A stretch of 64,000 nt of DNA from Campylobacter iguaniorum (lineage in GTDB: Bacteria > Campylobacterota > Campylobacteria > Campylobacterales > Campylobacteraceae), in assembly GCF_000736415.1 (NCBI RefSeq), contig NZ_CP009043.1, positions 558,001 through 622,000 of the forward strand, read 5' to 3'. A program made the translations under genes and the position numbers. Shown here in pieces: positions 13,450 through 21,340 of this stretch (position 1 is its first letter; every line of letters starts with the position of its first letter). The notes under the pieces were generated by a model. That model had not been told where the DNA came from. It did no database searches and was given only the letters and a program-made list of their open reading frames with translations.

Positions 13450-14025
13450 ATGGCTATTACAAGCACAGGGTTTGACAATACAGTCACAGATAAAAGAGTT
13501 GGGTTAAAATCATCTGTATATGATAAAATAATCCTAATTGGAGCTGAAGAAACTCCACTTATGACAATGCTACAAACTAGCCCAGTTAAAGCAACAGAAC
13601 ATAGCTGGATAATCGACAAACTAGCAGAGCCAAAGAAAAACGCTCAACTAGAAATAAGCGATTTCACAAATGGCAGTAAATCAACTAAACAAAAACGTAC
13701 AAACTCAGTCCAAATATTTACAACAGATGTTATGGTATCTGAAACTATGCAAAACGTAGCAACTTATGGTGGTAAAGAGCTAGAATATGAAGTAGCTAAA
13801 AAAGCAAAAGAGCATAAAAAAGATATTGAATATGCACTTTTTGGCTTGGGTCGTGATAATGATGCTAAAAAAAGCGTATTAAAAGCTCCTACTCCAAGAG
13901 ATGAAGCTACAGCTGGGGAGATAAGAAACATTCAAAGCGAGTTCAAAACACTAACTCTCATTACCAACAAGTGTTACCTTTCTTCTCATGGATTATATAA
14001 TTATTACATCAAACAAGCTTATTAA
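13450..14025 (+). pseudogene. Truncated SU10-type (DUF5309-like) phage major capsid protein
   Basis: 191 residues starting at a well-placed ATG (AAGGA ribosome-binding site at about 13438-13442). The N-terminal 165 residues resemble the SU10/DUF5309 family of HK97-fold major heads: the start (MAITSTGFDN), ETPLMTMLQTSPVKATEHSWIIDKL, and the VQIFTTDVMVSETMQNVATYG segment. That family is usually around 300 residues or more. Here it ends after about 165 family-like residues and runs into an unrelated Cys/Tyr-rich tail before the stop, which indicates a 3' deletion or recombination. No portal, terminase or protease gene remains nearby. It is a prophage relic immediately upstream of cas6. Confidence 0.7.
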
Positions 14026-14047
14026 GTTTAGTTTTAAAATATATGCT

Positions 14048-14053
14048 TATAAT
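14048..14053 (+). promoter_or_regulatory. Extended -10 promoter of cas6
   Basis: TATAAT preceded by TGCT (extended -10 type) lies 50 bases before the cas6 ATG and 23 bases after the capsid stop. There is no clear -35. It gives cas6 its own promoter, separate from the cas8b operon. Confidence 0.6.
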
Positions 14054-14102
14054 CAAGTAAAGTAAGTAAAAATGCTAAAAATAAAAACAATAAAGGATAA
14101 AT

Positions 14103-14777
14103 ATGCTTATTATAACATCTCGCATTCCTTCGGTAAATTTTAGTATAAAAAAGGGGCTTGCGAGACTTGTACAAGGCTATATATACAATCAGCTTTCGCC
14201 AGCTGAGCATGTGGGCTACAAGCATAGTAATGGCAAGGTGTTTAAGAGAGTAAATTTTGATTTTAATTTGGTGAATAATCAAATAAAAATTCGTTTTAGT
14301 TCTTGTGAGCCAAAATTAGAAGAAACTTTAGCAATGGCCATTTTAAAAGATGGGCTGGTGCTAGGTGAGATTCACTTGGTCGATACGCATATTGAATTTA
14401 TTCATAATCTAACTAGTAAAAATCACGTGGTTATAAGTGGATTCGTAGCTTGCGCGATAACAAGTCTTTTGGGTTATAAAATTTACCTTGAACCGCAAGA
14501 TTCTAGACATTTAGAAATGATGAAACTCAATGCTTTGCAAAGATATGAAACTTTGATGCAAAAGCCTTATGATGGCGAATTTGAGCTAAGCCTAAAATGG
14601 CAAAATCTAAACCGCCCAAGAGAGTTTTATTATAAAGGCGATATTCCGCTGAAAGCTTGGCTTGCCAAATGGGAGATAAAAGCTAAAGCTGATCTTATAA
14701 ATTTATTACTTAGTGCTGGCGTTGGAAGCGGATGTATGAATTATGGATGTGGGTTTTTAGAAATAGAGCAAGAGTAA
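14103..14777 (+). CDS. cas6: CRISPR-associated endoribonuclease Cas6
   Basis: Processes CRISPR precursor RNA by cutting in each repeat, and in type I-B stays on the 3' handle of the crRNA in Cascade. 224 residues, normal length. It has two ferredoxin-like halves, candidate catalytic histidines at His36 and His41 (AEHVGYKH) and the family's C-terminal glycine-rich loop GVGSGCMNYGCGF (about 205-218). The ATG has an AAGGA site at about 14094. It is transcribed from its own promoter, and a strong second promoter lies between it and cas8b. The frame is intact; repeat specificity cannot be read because no array is in the window. Confidence 0.9.
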   Translation: MLIITSRIPSVNFSIKKGLARLVQGYIYNQLSPAEHVGYKHSNGKVFKRVNFDFNLVNNQIKIRFSSCEPKLEETLAMAILKDGLVLGEIHLVDTHIEFIHNLTSKNHVVISGFVACAITSLLGYKIYLEPQDSRHLEMMKLNALQRYETLMQKPYDGEFELSLKWQNLNRPREFYYKGDIPLKAWLAKWEIKAKADLINLLLSAGVGSGCMNYGCGFLEIEQE

Positions 14778-14826
14778 TATTTGTATTTTAAAATAAATTT
14801 TAAATCCTATAAGGAAGCTCTTGCTC
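14766..14826 (+). terminator. Inverted repeat at the cas6 3' end
   Basis: GAGCAAGAG (14766-14774, the last cas6 codons) is perfectly repeated inverted as CTCTTGCTC (14818-14826), separated by 43 bases and followed by an AT-rich stretch with a short T run. It could end cas6 transcription before the cas8b promoter, but the loop is long for an intrinsic terminator. Confidence 0.35.
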
Positions 14827-14911
14827 GTATATATTTTATCCAAAAAAATATAACAAATATTTTTTTAAACTTAAATATATAAAATATTTATTTGTATTTT
14901 ATAATAATAAC

Positions 14912-14940
14912 TTGACATATATTTTTTTATATGTTATACT
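14912..14940 (+). promoter_or_regulatory. Near-consensus sigma-70 promoter of the cas8b-cas1 operon
   Basis: TTGACA (14912-14917), 17-base spacer, TATACT (14935-14940). The predicted start is at about 14947, giving a leader of about 16 bases that carries AAAGGAG before the cas8b TTG. A perfect -35 with ideal spacing is unusual in Campylobacter, whose housekeeping promoters generally lack a conserved -35. Confidence 0.85.
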
Positions 14941-14962
14941 ACAAAAATAAAAAGGAGTTTTC

Positions 14963-16756
14963 TTGAGTGATATAGTTAAAATTTTTTCCCAGATCGGCTC
15001 CATATACGCAAATGATGCAATAAAGATAAAAAATAAGGCTTTTGAATATAAAGCCATAAAAGCATATTTGTTTGATATAGAAAATAAAAGTATAGAGCCA
15101 AATTTAAATTTAGATAAAGACGATCTAATAATATGTAGATTTGGGGTTGGAGCTAATTCTGGAAATCTATTTCCAAATATTTTATTTAAAACAAATGAAC
15201 TTAAAAAAGATAGCAAAAAATTTATAAAATCCGTGTTGAAATCTACAGAAAATCTTTTATCTAAATTTAGTGACGAAGATATTAACAAAGATGACAAATT
15301 ACTTTTGCTTAAAAGTGTAGATGAAGATTATTTTAATAACAAAATAGATGAAATATTAAATTTGCAAGAAGATAAAGATAAAAAAACGCCTACTTATTTC
15401 TGCCTTGCTTATAAAAATAAACCAATTTCAGCATATTACAAGCAAATTTTTATAGATCATATTTCTAGCAATGAAGAGACAAAAGAAAATGGATATGATA
15501 TTTTAACGAATAAATTTGGTATAGGGGCTGATGCAAATTTGGCGTTTTGTTCATCCAACGAACTCCCGCCAAAAATGCAGTGGATAAAATCGCAACTTCT
15601 GCCACTCAACTCAAATAGTGCAAAGTTAGTTAAAATGGGTTATGAAGTTATGGATAAAAATTTATCATATAATTTTTATGGCTTAAAAATGGCTTTAATT
15701 CCAATAGTATTGTCTGATAATAGTGAATTCTTAAAAGAAATTTTAGAAATTTTAAAATCTACTCAAGCAGAAGTATCTAGCCAAACAAAAAAAGATCAAG
15801 TCATTGAAGGGATTAAAAAAACAGAATTTTTTATCCACAATGGTCTTGAAATATCTGCCGAGTCTCAGCAAGGTTTGCCAGTAATAAATACGATTTTGTT
15901 TTATGAAAAATCTAATGCTGCAGTAAATTTACATCTTAGCATTGATGATGTTTTGCCATCTTTTATAACTTATGTTGGCAAACAAATGAACGCATCAAGA
16001 ATAAAGGCCTTTAGAGATAAAGACAGCGGAAATAAGGATAATTTTATCTATCTTCAAAAATTATTTAAAGATAAATTAGAAATTATGAGTGTTTTGCTTG
16101 CTAGAGTTAAATTGGATAAAGATGTTATTTTTAAAAAGATCGAACAGCTTATATATTATGGAACTGTCAATATGGACTACGCATATGCTATTGGTTGGGA
16201 TAAATACTTCAATGAAAGACTTCCAGACAGAAGCATAGACGCTATTAAAAGATATATTGATTTATTTAATAATATTGAAACAACAAAAGAAAAAATAATC
16301 TTACAAAAGGAGATAAAATTGGAAGAAAAAATGGATAAAAAGCAAAAAATCGACTATCTCTTTGATAGTAGTGAATTTTTAAAAGAAAATAGCTCCTTAA
16401 AAAGTGCATATTTGATCGGAATGCTTAGTGCAAATTTGATAAATTGGCAATTTGGTGTAAATCAAAGCGGTAGCAGCTCGTATGCAAAATGGCTGAATAA
16501 TTGCGGACAAATAAATAAAGATAGCCTTGATAGAATTTGGAAAAAGTCCGAAGAGACAGTGCGAAAATTATGCTCTATTAGCGGCCAGACAAATCCAATT
16601 TCTACAATCGCATATATCAATGATAAATTAATGCCTTTTTTGGCAGATTCTTTGGCTGATAAAAGTATAGTAAAAAGCTCTTATATTGCTTTAGCGTTTG
16701 CTATGGGTGGAAGCGATTTTAATAAATATATCAAAACTAAAAAAGAAGGGGAATAA
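14963..16756 (+). CDS. cas8b: Type I-B Cascade large subunit Cas8b
   Basis: 597 residues, TM1802/Csh1-like Cas8b by length, position between cas6 and cas7, and general sequence character (CRFGVGANSG near residue 54; NKFGIGADANLAF near residue 190, a duplicated FGxGA motif). Cas8b recognises the PAM and starts the R-loop. The TTG start is supported by AAAGGAG 6 bases upstream and gives the N-terminus MSDIVKIFSQIG. The C-terminal helical part (residues 453-597) appears to be translated separately as Cas11b from an internal ribosome-binding site. The cas7 start follows its stop by one base. I see no frameshift. Confidence 0.85.
   Translation: MSDIVKIFSQIGSIYANDAIKIKNKAFEYKAIKAYLFDIENKSIEPNLNLDKDDLIICRFGVGANSGNLFPNILFKTNELKKDSKKFIKSVLKSTENLLSKFSDEDINKDDKLLLLKSVDEDYFNNKIDEILNLQEDKDKKTPTYFCLAYKNKPISAYYKQIFIDHISSNEETKENGYDILTNKFGIGADANLAFCSSNELPPKMQWIKSQLLPLNSNSAKLVKMGYEVMDKNLSYNFYGLKMALIPIVLSDNSEFLKEILEILKSTQAEVSSQTKKDQVIEGIKKTEFFIHNGLEISAESQQGLPVINTILFYEKSNAAVNLHLSIDDVLPSFITYVGKQMNASRIKAFRDKDSGNKDNFIYLQKLFKDKLEIMSVLLARVKLDKDVIFKKIEQLIYYGTVNMDYAYAIGWDKYFNERLPDRSIDAIKRYIDLFNNIETTKEKIILQKEIKLEEKMDKKQKIDYLFDSSEFLKENSSLKSAYLIGMLSANLINWQFGVNQSGSSSYAKWLNNCGQINKDSLDRIWKKSEETVRKLCSISGQTNPISTIAYINDKLMPFLADSLADKSIVKSSYIALAFAMGGSDFNKYIKTKKEGE
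16319..16756 (+). CDS. cas11b: Predicted Cas11b small subunit from an internal start in cas8b
   Basis: In the cas8b frame, AAGGAG (16307-16312) stands 6 bases before an in-frame TTG (16319, codon 453 of cas8b). Initiation there gives a 145-residue, mainly helical protein starting MEEKMDKKQK and ending at the cas8b stop. In characterised type I-B, I-C and I-D systems, the Cascade small subunit Cas11 is made from an internal start inside the large-subunit gene, with this size and position. cas8b, cas3 and cas1 here also start with TTG. An ATG four codons later is an alternative but its spacing to the ribosome-binding site is poor. The motif is seen directly; translation is inferred. Confidence 0.6.
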   Translation: MEEKMDKKQKIDYLFDSSEFLKENSSLKSAYLIGMLSANLINWQFGVNQSGSSSYAKWLNNCGQINKDSLDRIWKKSEETVRKLCSISGQTNPISTIAYINDKLMPFLADSLADKSIVKSSYIALAFAMGGSDFNKYIKTKKEGE

Positions 16757-16757
16757 A

Positions 16758-17678
16758 ATGCTTAAAAAAGAGATACTTTTTTTGTGGGACGGGGAAAATT
16801 TCAATCCAAATGGCGACATGCTAAATAGTAATGCTCCTAGAATAGATGAAGAGACAAACATAGCAGAAGCAACAGATGTTCGTATAAAAAGAACTATAAG
16901 AGATGAGCTTATGAGGGAAAATGAAGATCAGATCTTTGTAAAAGAATATAGGAGAGATGAAAATATCTTGGATTGCAAGAATGCTATTCGCCAAAATATT
17001 GATATCAAAAAAAGTAAAAATGAGGTAATAGAACAAATTTTGACTAAATTTATAGATATTAGGGCATTTGGCGGTGTTTTACCTATTTCGGACAAAGAAG
17101 AGATGAAAAAAAATAAAGATATAAAAGTTGCTGGAGTTTCTTTTACTGGTCCTGTTCAGTTTCGTATGTCAAAGTCTTTGCATAAAGTCCAATTAAAGCA
17201 TATAAAAGGCACAGGAGCATTTGCTAGTGGTGAAGATAAAGACGCTAAAACATTTAGAGAAGAGGATTTTTTGGCTTATGCATTTTTTGCGACCTATGGC
17301 ATCATTGATAATCATAATGCAAATAAGACTAAATTTAGCGAAAATGACGCTGCTAAAATCATCAAAGCTCTTTGGAGTGGAACTAAAAATTTAACAACTC
17401 GTACAAAAATAGGGCAAATGCCAAGATTTATGCTTATCGTAAGTTATAAAGATGATACTTATGCCGGAGATTTAAACAATAGTGTTGAATTGATAATGAA
17501 AAAAGATGATGAAGCAATTAGAAATTTGAATGATTTTAGCATAAATTTTGACAGATTAAACGCAAAATTGAAAAGTTATTCTGATAATATAGAAAAAATA
17601 GAATACATCGCAGATAGCGAATTTGAAGCATTAAATAAAAATGCTATTGATGATAGTTGGATTAAGTTAAAGTCATGA
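16758..17678 (+). CDS. cas7: Type I-B Cascade backbone Cas7 (Csh2 family)
   Basis: 306 residues from the ATG at 16758, preceded by AAGGGGAAT; a longer in-frame extension into cas8b lacks a ribosome-binding site. It forms the helical backbone of Cascade along the crRNA spacer. The N-terminus FLWDGENFNPNGD, then ATDVRIKRTIRDEL, DIRAFGGVLP (about 115) and SFTGPVQFRMSKSLHKV are the Csh2/Cas7 RAMP signature. It is one base after the cas8b stop and overlaps cas5 by 4 bases (ATGA), which suggests coupled translation. Intact. Confidence 0.93.
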   Translation: MLKKEILFLWDGENFNPNGDMLNSNAPRIDEETNIAEATDVRIKRTIRDELMRENEDQIFVKEYRRDENILDCKNAIRQNIDIKKSKNEVIEQILTKFIDIRAFGGVLPISDKEEMKKNKDIKVAGVSFTGPVQFRMSKSLHKVQLKHIKGTGAFASGEDKDAKTFREEDFLAYAFFATYGIIDNHNANKTKFSENDAAKIIKALWSGTKNLTTRTKIGQMPRFMLIVSYKDDTYAGDLNNSVELIMKKDDEAIRNLNDFSINFDRLNAKLKSYSDNIEKIEYIADSEFEALNKNAIDDSWIKLKS

Positions 17679-18391
17679 ATAGTGATATAATTGCATTTAA
17701 GCTAACAAGCGATTATGCACATTTTTCTCATCCGGCGACTATTTATTCCAGTCTTACCTATCCAGTGCCGCCAAAAACTGCTATTATGGGTTTTCTTGGG
17801 GCTATAATCGGGCTTAGTGAGTATTGGAAACTTGAAAATTTACTCTATAGTGTAAAGATAAATTCTCAAATTAGAAAAAAGATATTTATCTTTAATGGCA
17901 TTAAATTTGCACTTGCAACAAATTTTAAACTTGAAGATGGATATCAAAATTCTAGTGAGAAAAAGCAGTTTTATAGAGAGCTTATTTGCAATCCTTCTTA
18001 TACTATATTTTTAAATTTGCAAAATATAGATGATGAGTTTAAACGGCAAATAATCTTAAATTTAAAAGAGCACAAAACTGCCTTTACGCCGTATTTGGGT
18101 ATAAACTTTTGTATAGCTGATTTTGAGTTTATAGAGGTAAAAAACTGCCAAAAGATTACGAGCGATACGCTAAAAGCATCAAGCTTTGTTTTGCAAGAAG
18201 ATTTTATATTTGAACAAGATAATTATGAAGCTAGGCTCACATCTGTAAGAATGGCTTGCAATGTTGAAAAAGGCAGAATATTTAAAGACTTCAAAGATTT
18301 TGTTATCGAAATAAATGAAGGTAAAACATTAAATGCAAAAAATAGCGGAAATGCCTATAATATTGATAATGAGGTAGTTTGCTTTGTCTGA
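17675..18391 (+). CDS. cas5: Type I-B Cascade subunit Cas5
   Basis: 238 residues. Cas5 caps the 5' handle of the crRNA and contacts Cas8. The N-terminal RAMP strand and loop AFKLTSDYAHFSHPATIYSS, followed by TYPVPPKTAIMGFLGAIIGL, is the classic Cas5 signature; a basic region and LGINFCIADFEFIEV follow. The ATG overlaps the cas7 stop (ATGA) and the stop overlaps cas3 by 8 bases, so it is inside the operon. The length is normal and the frame intact. Confidence 0.92.
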   Translation: MNSDIIAFKLTSDYAHFSHPATIYSSLTYPVPPKTAIMGFLGAIIGLSEYWKLENLLYSVKINSQIRKKIFIFNGIKFALATNFKLEDGYQNSSEKKQFYRELICNPSYTIFLNLQNIDDEFKRQIILNLKEHKTAFTPYLGINFCIADFEFIEVKNCQKITSDTLKASSFVLQEDFIFEQDNYEARLTSVRMACNVEKGRIFKDFKDFVIEINEGKTLNAKNSGNAYNIDNEVVCFV

Positions 18392-20528
18392 TTTTTTATC
18401 TCATCCTGATAAACCTTATATCGATCATATAAAACGTATGGTTGATATAAGCGATTCTAAGCTCGAAAAAGAAGTCAAAGCTTTTCACGATGTAGCAAAG
18501 CTAAAATCTACATTTCAAAAATATATCCAAAATCTAGATGTTTTTGTTGAAAACAAAAATCACGCTTTGCTTTCAGCCTATATGTTTTTAGAAAATTGCG
18601 TTAATGACGAGTTAGATACGGTTTTTGGGTTTTTAGCTATTGTTTTGCATCACAAAGAGATTTGTGATTTAGATGACATTAATGATTATTTTTGTCTAAA
18701 CGAAAAAGAGCTTAGCTTTGCTAATGAAGTTTTGCAAAATGCAAAAACATTAGACATATATCAAAATATTTCATTTTCTAAAGATGATTTGAGCAGTAAA
18801 ACTAAAAACCTTGAACGTTTTTTGATGAATAGAAAATTTAGACATAAGTTTGATTATGATGATTTTGTAAATTTTAAAGGGCTGTTTTCAAATTTAATCT
18901 ACAGTGATAAATATGAAGCTATTTTTAGTAGCGAAAAAATTAAGTCCAAAAATGTAGATATAGCACTACTAGAAAATTACATAGCAAACCTAAGTCCACA
19001 CAAAAAACGAGATGAGTTTAGAAAATTTGTTTTAAATAATTTCGATGAAAATCACCGACTTTTTACTCTTACTGCGCCAACTGGATATGGTAAAACACTT
19101 ACAGTGCTTAACTATGCACTTAAATTTAATAAAAGTAGAATCATTTTCACACTTCCATTTACCACGATTATAGATCAAACTTATGATATTATTAGTGAAA
19201 TTTACAGCTCACAAAATAGTGTGTTTAAAATCCATCATAAAACAACTATAAATGAAAATGTAGATGAAGATAGATATTCTGAGATAAAATTTCTTATGAA
19301 TTCATTTAGCGCAGATATTAATGTTACTACCTTATATCAGCTGATATTTGCGATGTTTGGCAATTCAAACAAAGACAATGTCAAATTTAATCAGCTTAAA
19401 AATAGTGTGATTATCATTGATGAAGCCCAAGCCATACCATATACGCTCCGCAAGGATTTTATAAAACTTTGTGAGATAATTTCACAAAGATTTGATAGTG
19501 TTTTTATATTTATGTCCGCGACTATGCCTATTATAAGTGGTGGTAAATTCAAAGAAATATCAAATTTGGACTATTTCAAAGATCAAAAACGATACGATAT
19601 TTGCTGGCTAGAGCTAGAAAATGAGGCGGCTTTGTATGAAAGCATTTCTAAATCAGCTATGAAAAATCACACTTTAGTTGTTGTAAATACCGTCGAAAAA
19701 GCTCAAGAATTATTCTATAAGTTCAAAAGTGATTTTAAAACATACTCTCTAACAAGCTATATGAGCGATGAACATAAACAAAAAACAATATCTTGTATCC
19801 AAAATAAATTAACCAAAAACGATGAGAAAATTTTGCTTATCTCGACTCAATCTATAGAAGCTGGTGTTGATGTGAGCTTTGAAGTCGGCTTTAGGGAGGT
19901 CGCACCAATAAGCTCTATAATCCAAACAGCGGGCAGGATAAATAGACACTTTGGTGATAAAAAAGGGAAGTTATATGTCTTTGATGACATAAGCGGACAC
20001 ACAGATGACATTTATGGCGATTTAAAGATGATAAGCGATCCTATTATCTCCGATATGCTAAAAAAGAGTGATATTTGCGAAAGTGAAGTTCTGGAGTTTT
20101 CAAATGCTTATTTTGAGAAAATTTATACCAATTTAGAATCTTATATTTTGGAAAAAGATATGCAAAATTTAAAGTTTGCATCTACAAATAAGAAAATTAG
20201 CGAGATAATGAATGTAGAAAATGGTAAAACGATGCTTGTTATCGAGCCTTATGATGGTTTTGTGGATGGGCTTAAAACTAAGTTTTCTGAGATAAAAAAT
20301 CAAAAAACTGATAAATTTAATCAGATGAATAAAATAGACAAACTTATCATCAAAGAACTAATAAAACATAGCATAAATATATCTAAAAGCGATCAAGAAA
20401 AGATAAAATCAATAAATTTAAAAGATGTTAATTTTATTCATGATGTTAAGTTTTTACCATTTAACGCTCGCGAGTATAATGATGAAGTTGGGTTTAACAA
20501 ACTCTTTATAGATGAGATTTTTAGTTGA
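18384..20528 (+). CDS. cas3: CRISPR-associated nuclease-helicase Cas3
   Basis: 714 residues. Recruited by Cascade, it unwinds and degrades the invader's non-target strand. An N-terminal HD nuclease has SHP (His7), FHDVAK (His35-Asp36), NHALLSA (His60) and VLHHKE (His89-His90), all needed metal ligands. An SF2 helicase follows: Walker A APTGYGKT (231-238), DEAQ (346-349), MSATMP, STQSIEAGVDV and QTAGRINRHF. Both activities therefore look intact, unlike systems with separate or degenerate HD domains. The TTG start overlaps cas5 by 8 bases and has GAGG 9 bases upstream. Its stop nearly touches cas4. Confidence 0.94.
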   Translation: MSDFLSHPDKPYIDHIKRMVDISDSKLEKEVKAFHDVAKLKSTFQKYIQNLDVFVENKNHALLSAYMFLENCVNDELDTVFGFLAIVLHHKEICDLDDINDYFCLNEKELSFANEVLQNAKTLDIYQNISFSKDDLSSKTKNLERFLMNRKFRHKFDYDDFVNFKGLFSNLIYSDKYEAIFSSEKIKSKNVDIALLENYIANLSPHKKRDEFRKFVLNNFDENHRLFTLTAPTGYGKTLTVLNYALKFNKSRIIFTLPFTTIIDQTYDIISEIYSSQNSVFKIHHKTTINENVDEDRYSEIKFLMNSFSADINVTTLYQLIFAMFGNSNKDNVKFNQLKNSVIIIDEAQAIPYTLRKDFIKLCEIISQRFDSVFIFMSATMPIISGGKFKEISNLDYFKDQKRYDICWLELENEAALYESISKSAMKNHTLVVVNTVEKAQELFYKFKSDFKTYSLTSYMSDEHKQKTISCIQNKLTKNDEKILLISTQSIEAGVDVSFEVGFREVAPISSIIQTAGRINRHFGDKKGKLYVFDDISGHTDDIYGDLKMISDPIISDMLKKSDICESEVLEFSNAYFEKIYTNLESYILEKDMQNLKFASTNKKISEIMNVENGKTMLVIEPYDGFVDGLKTKFSEIKNQKTDKFNQMNKIDKLIIKELIKHSINISKSDQEKIKSINLKDVNFIHDVKFLPFNAREYNDEVGFNKLFIDEIFS

Positions 20529-20533
20529 TAAAT

Positions 20534-21031
20534 ATGTTTAACCAAGATCAAGTTTCTGGGACGTTGGTAAATTATTTTACTACTTGCAAGCGTGAAGCAT
20601 GGCTTTATGCTCATCAAATTCACGCTAGGCAAGATGATGAAAATATACTTATGGGAAAAGCACTAGCCAGTATTAAAGAGCCAAATCTGCAAGATTTTCC
20701 ATTTTCAAATCTCAAATTTGATAAACTCTCAAAGCTAAAAGGCCACTATCAAATCACCGAATACAAAAAGACGCTCAAAAACAAAGAGGCCGCCATAAAT
20801 CAACTACTTTTTTATATGTATATTTTAAAAACAAATTTAAAACTAAAGCTTATTAGCGGGAAAGTGATTTGCGGTAAAACTGTGCTTAGTGTAGAAGGAA
20901 ATGATGAAAACTTTGTCAAAATGAAATTAACGATAGAAGATATTGTGAGTTTGGTAAATGAGCCAAAAGCTCCACCGCCAGTCGCAAAGAAAATTTGTAA
21001 AAATTGTGCATACAATGACTATTGTTTTTGA
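20534..21031 (+). CDS. cas4: CRISPR adaptation exonuclease Cas4, motif-I histidine absent
   Basis: 165 residues from the ATG at 20534 (a TTG three codons earlier overlaps the cas3 stop). RecB-like Cas4 trims prespacers and selects PAM-containing ends with Cas1-Cas2. The four-cysteine Fe-S set is present (Cys in YFTTCKREAWLY near the start; CKNCAYNDYCF at the end), as are the acidic FDKLSK, the catalytic E-x-K in ITEYKKT, and the QLLFYMY motif. The motif usually read GKxxHE here reads GKALAS, so the metal-binding histidine is replaced by alanine and the following Glu by Ser. It could be less active or an adapted variant. Confidence 0.85.
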   Translation: MFNQDQVSGTLVNYFTTCKREAWLYAHQIHARQDDENILMGKALASIKEPNLQDFPFSNLKFDKLSKLKGHYQITEYKKTLKNKEAAINQLLFYMYILKTNLKLKLISGKVICGKTVLSVEGNDENFVKMKLTIEDIVSLVNEPKAPPPVAKKICKNCAYNDYCF

Positions 21032-21051
21032 TAAGCATTATAAGGAAAAAG

Positions 21052-21330
21052 ATGTTTGTGATACTTTTTTATGATATACAAAATGCTAAAGAAAAAGAGA
21101 AAAATAATGCTAGAAAAGTTCAAAAATTAGTGGAAAAATATCTTGCGCGCGTGCAATTTTCTGTATTTGAAGGAGAGATTAGAAAGAGCGATCTCAAGCT
21201 GCTTACTGATAAGTTGAAAAAGGCTTGCGTGCAAGAGTTTGATTCTATTATCATCTACTCTTTTGAAAACCAAAAATACTCATATCGCACAGTTATAGGG
21301 GTGGATAAAAATGAATCACTTTTTAGCTAA
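21052..21330 (+). CDS. cas2: CRISPR adaptation protein Cas2
   Basis: 92 residues from the ATG at 21052 with AAGGAAAAAG before it; a longer in-frame reading that overlaps cas4 has no ribosome-binding site. Cas2 dimerises between two Cas1 dimers to form the integrase. The ferredoxin fold begins MFVILFYDI with the conserved Asp, followed by VQFSVFEGEI at the second strand, both typical. It is placed between cas4 and cas1, whereas type I-B operons usually run cas4-cas1-cas2. The gap to the cas1 start is 10 bases. Confidence 0.93.
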   Translation: MFVILFYDIQNAKEKEKNNARKVQKLVEKYLARVQFSVFEGEIRKSDLKLLTDKLKKACVQEFDSIIIYSFENQKYSYRTVIGVDKNESLFS

Positions 21331-21340
21331 AGGATAAATT

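Noticed and set aside
16698-16757. N-terminal extension of cas7 into cas8b
   Set aside because: The extension lacks a ribosome-binding site, and family proteins start at the MLKKEILFLWDG position (16758).
18384-20528. Cas3 Walker B written DEAQ rather than DEAH
   Set aside because: Type I-B and related Cas3 helicases commonly vary at this position; other motifs are intact, so it is not evidence of inactivation.
21022-21051. Longer Cas2 beginning inside cas4
   Set aside because: The Cas2 fold begins at MFVILFYDI, and AAGGAAAAAG is placed for the ATG at 21052.
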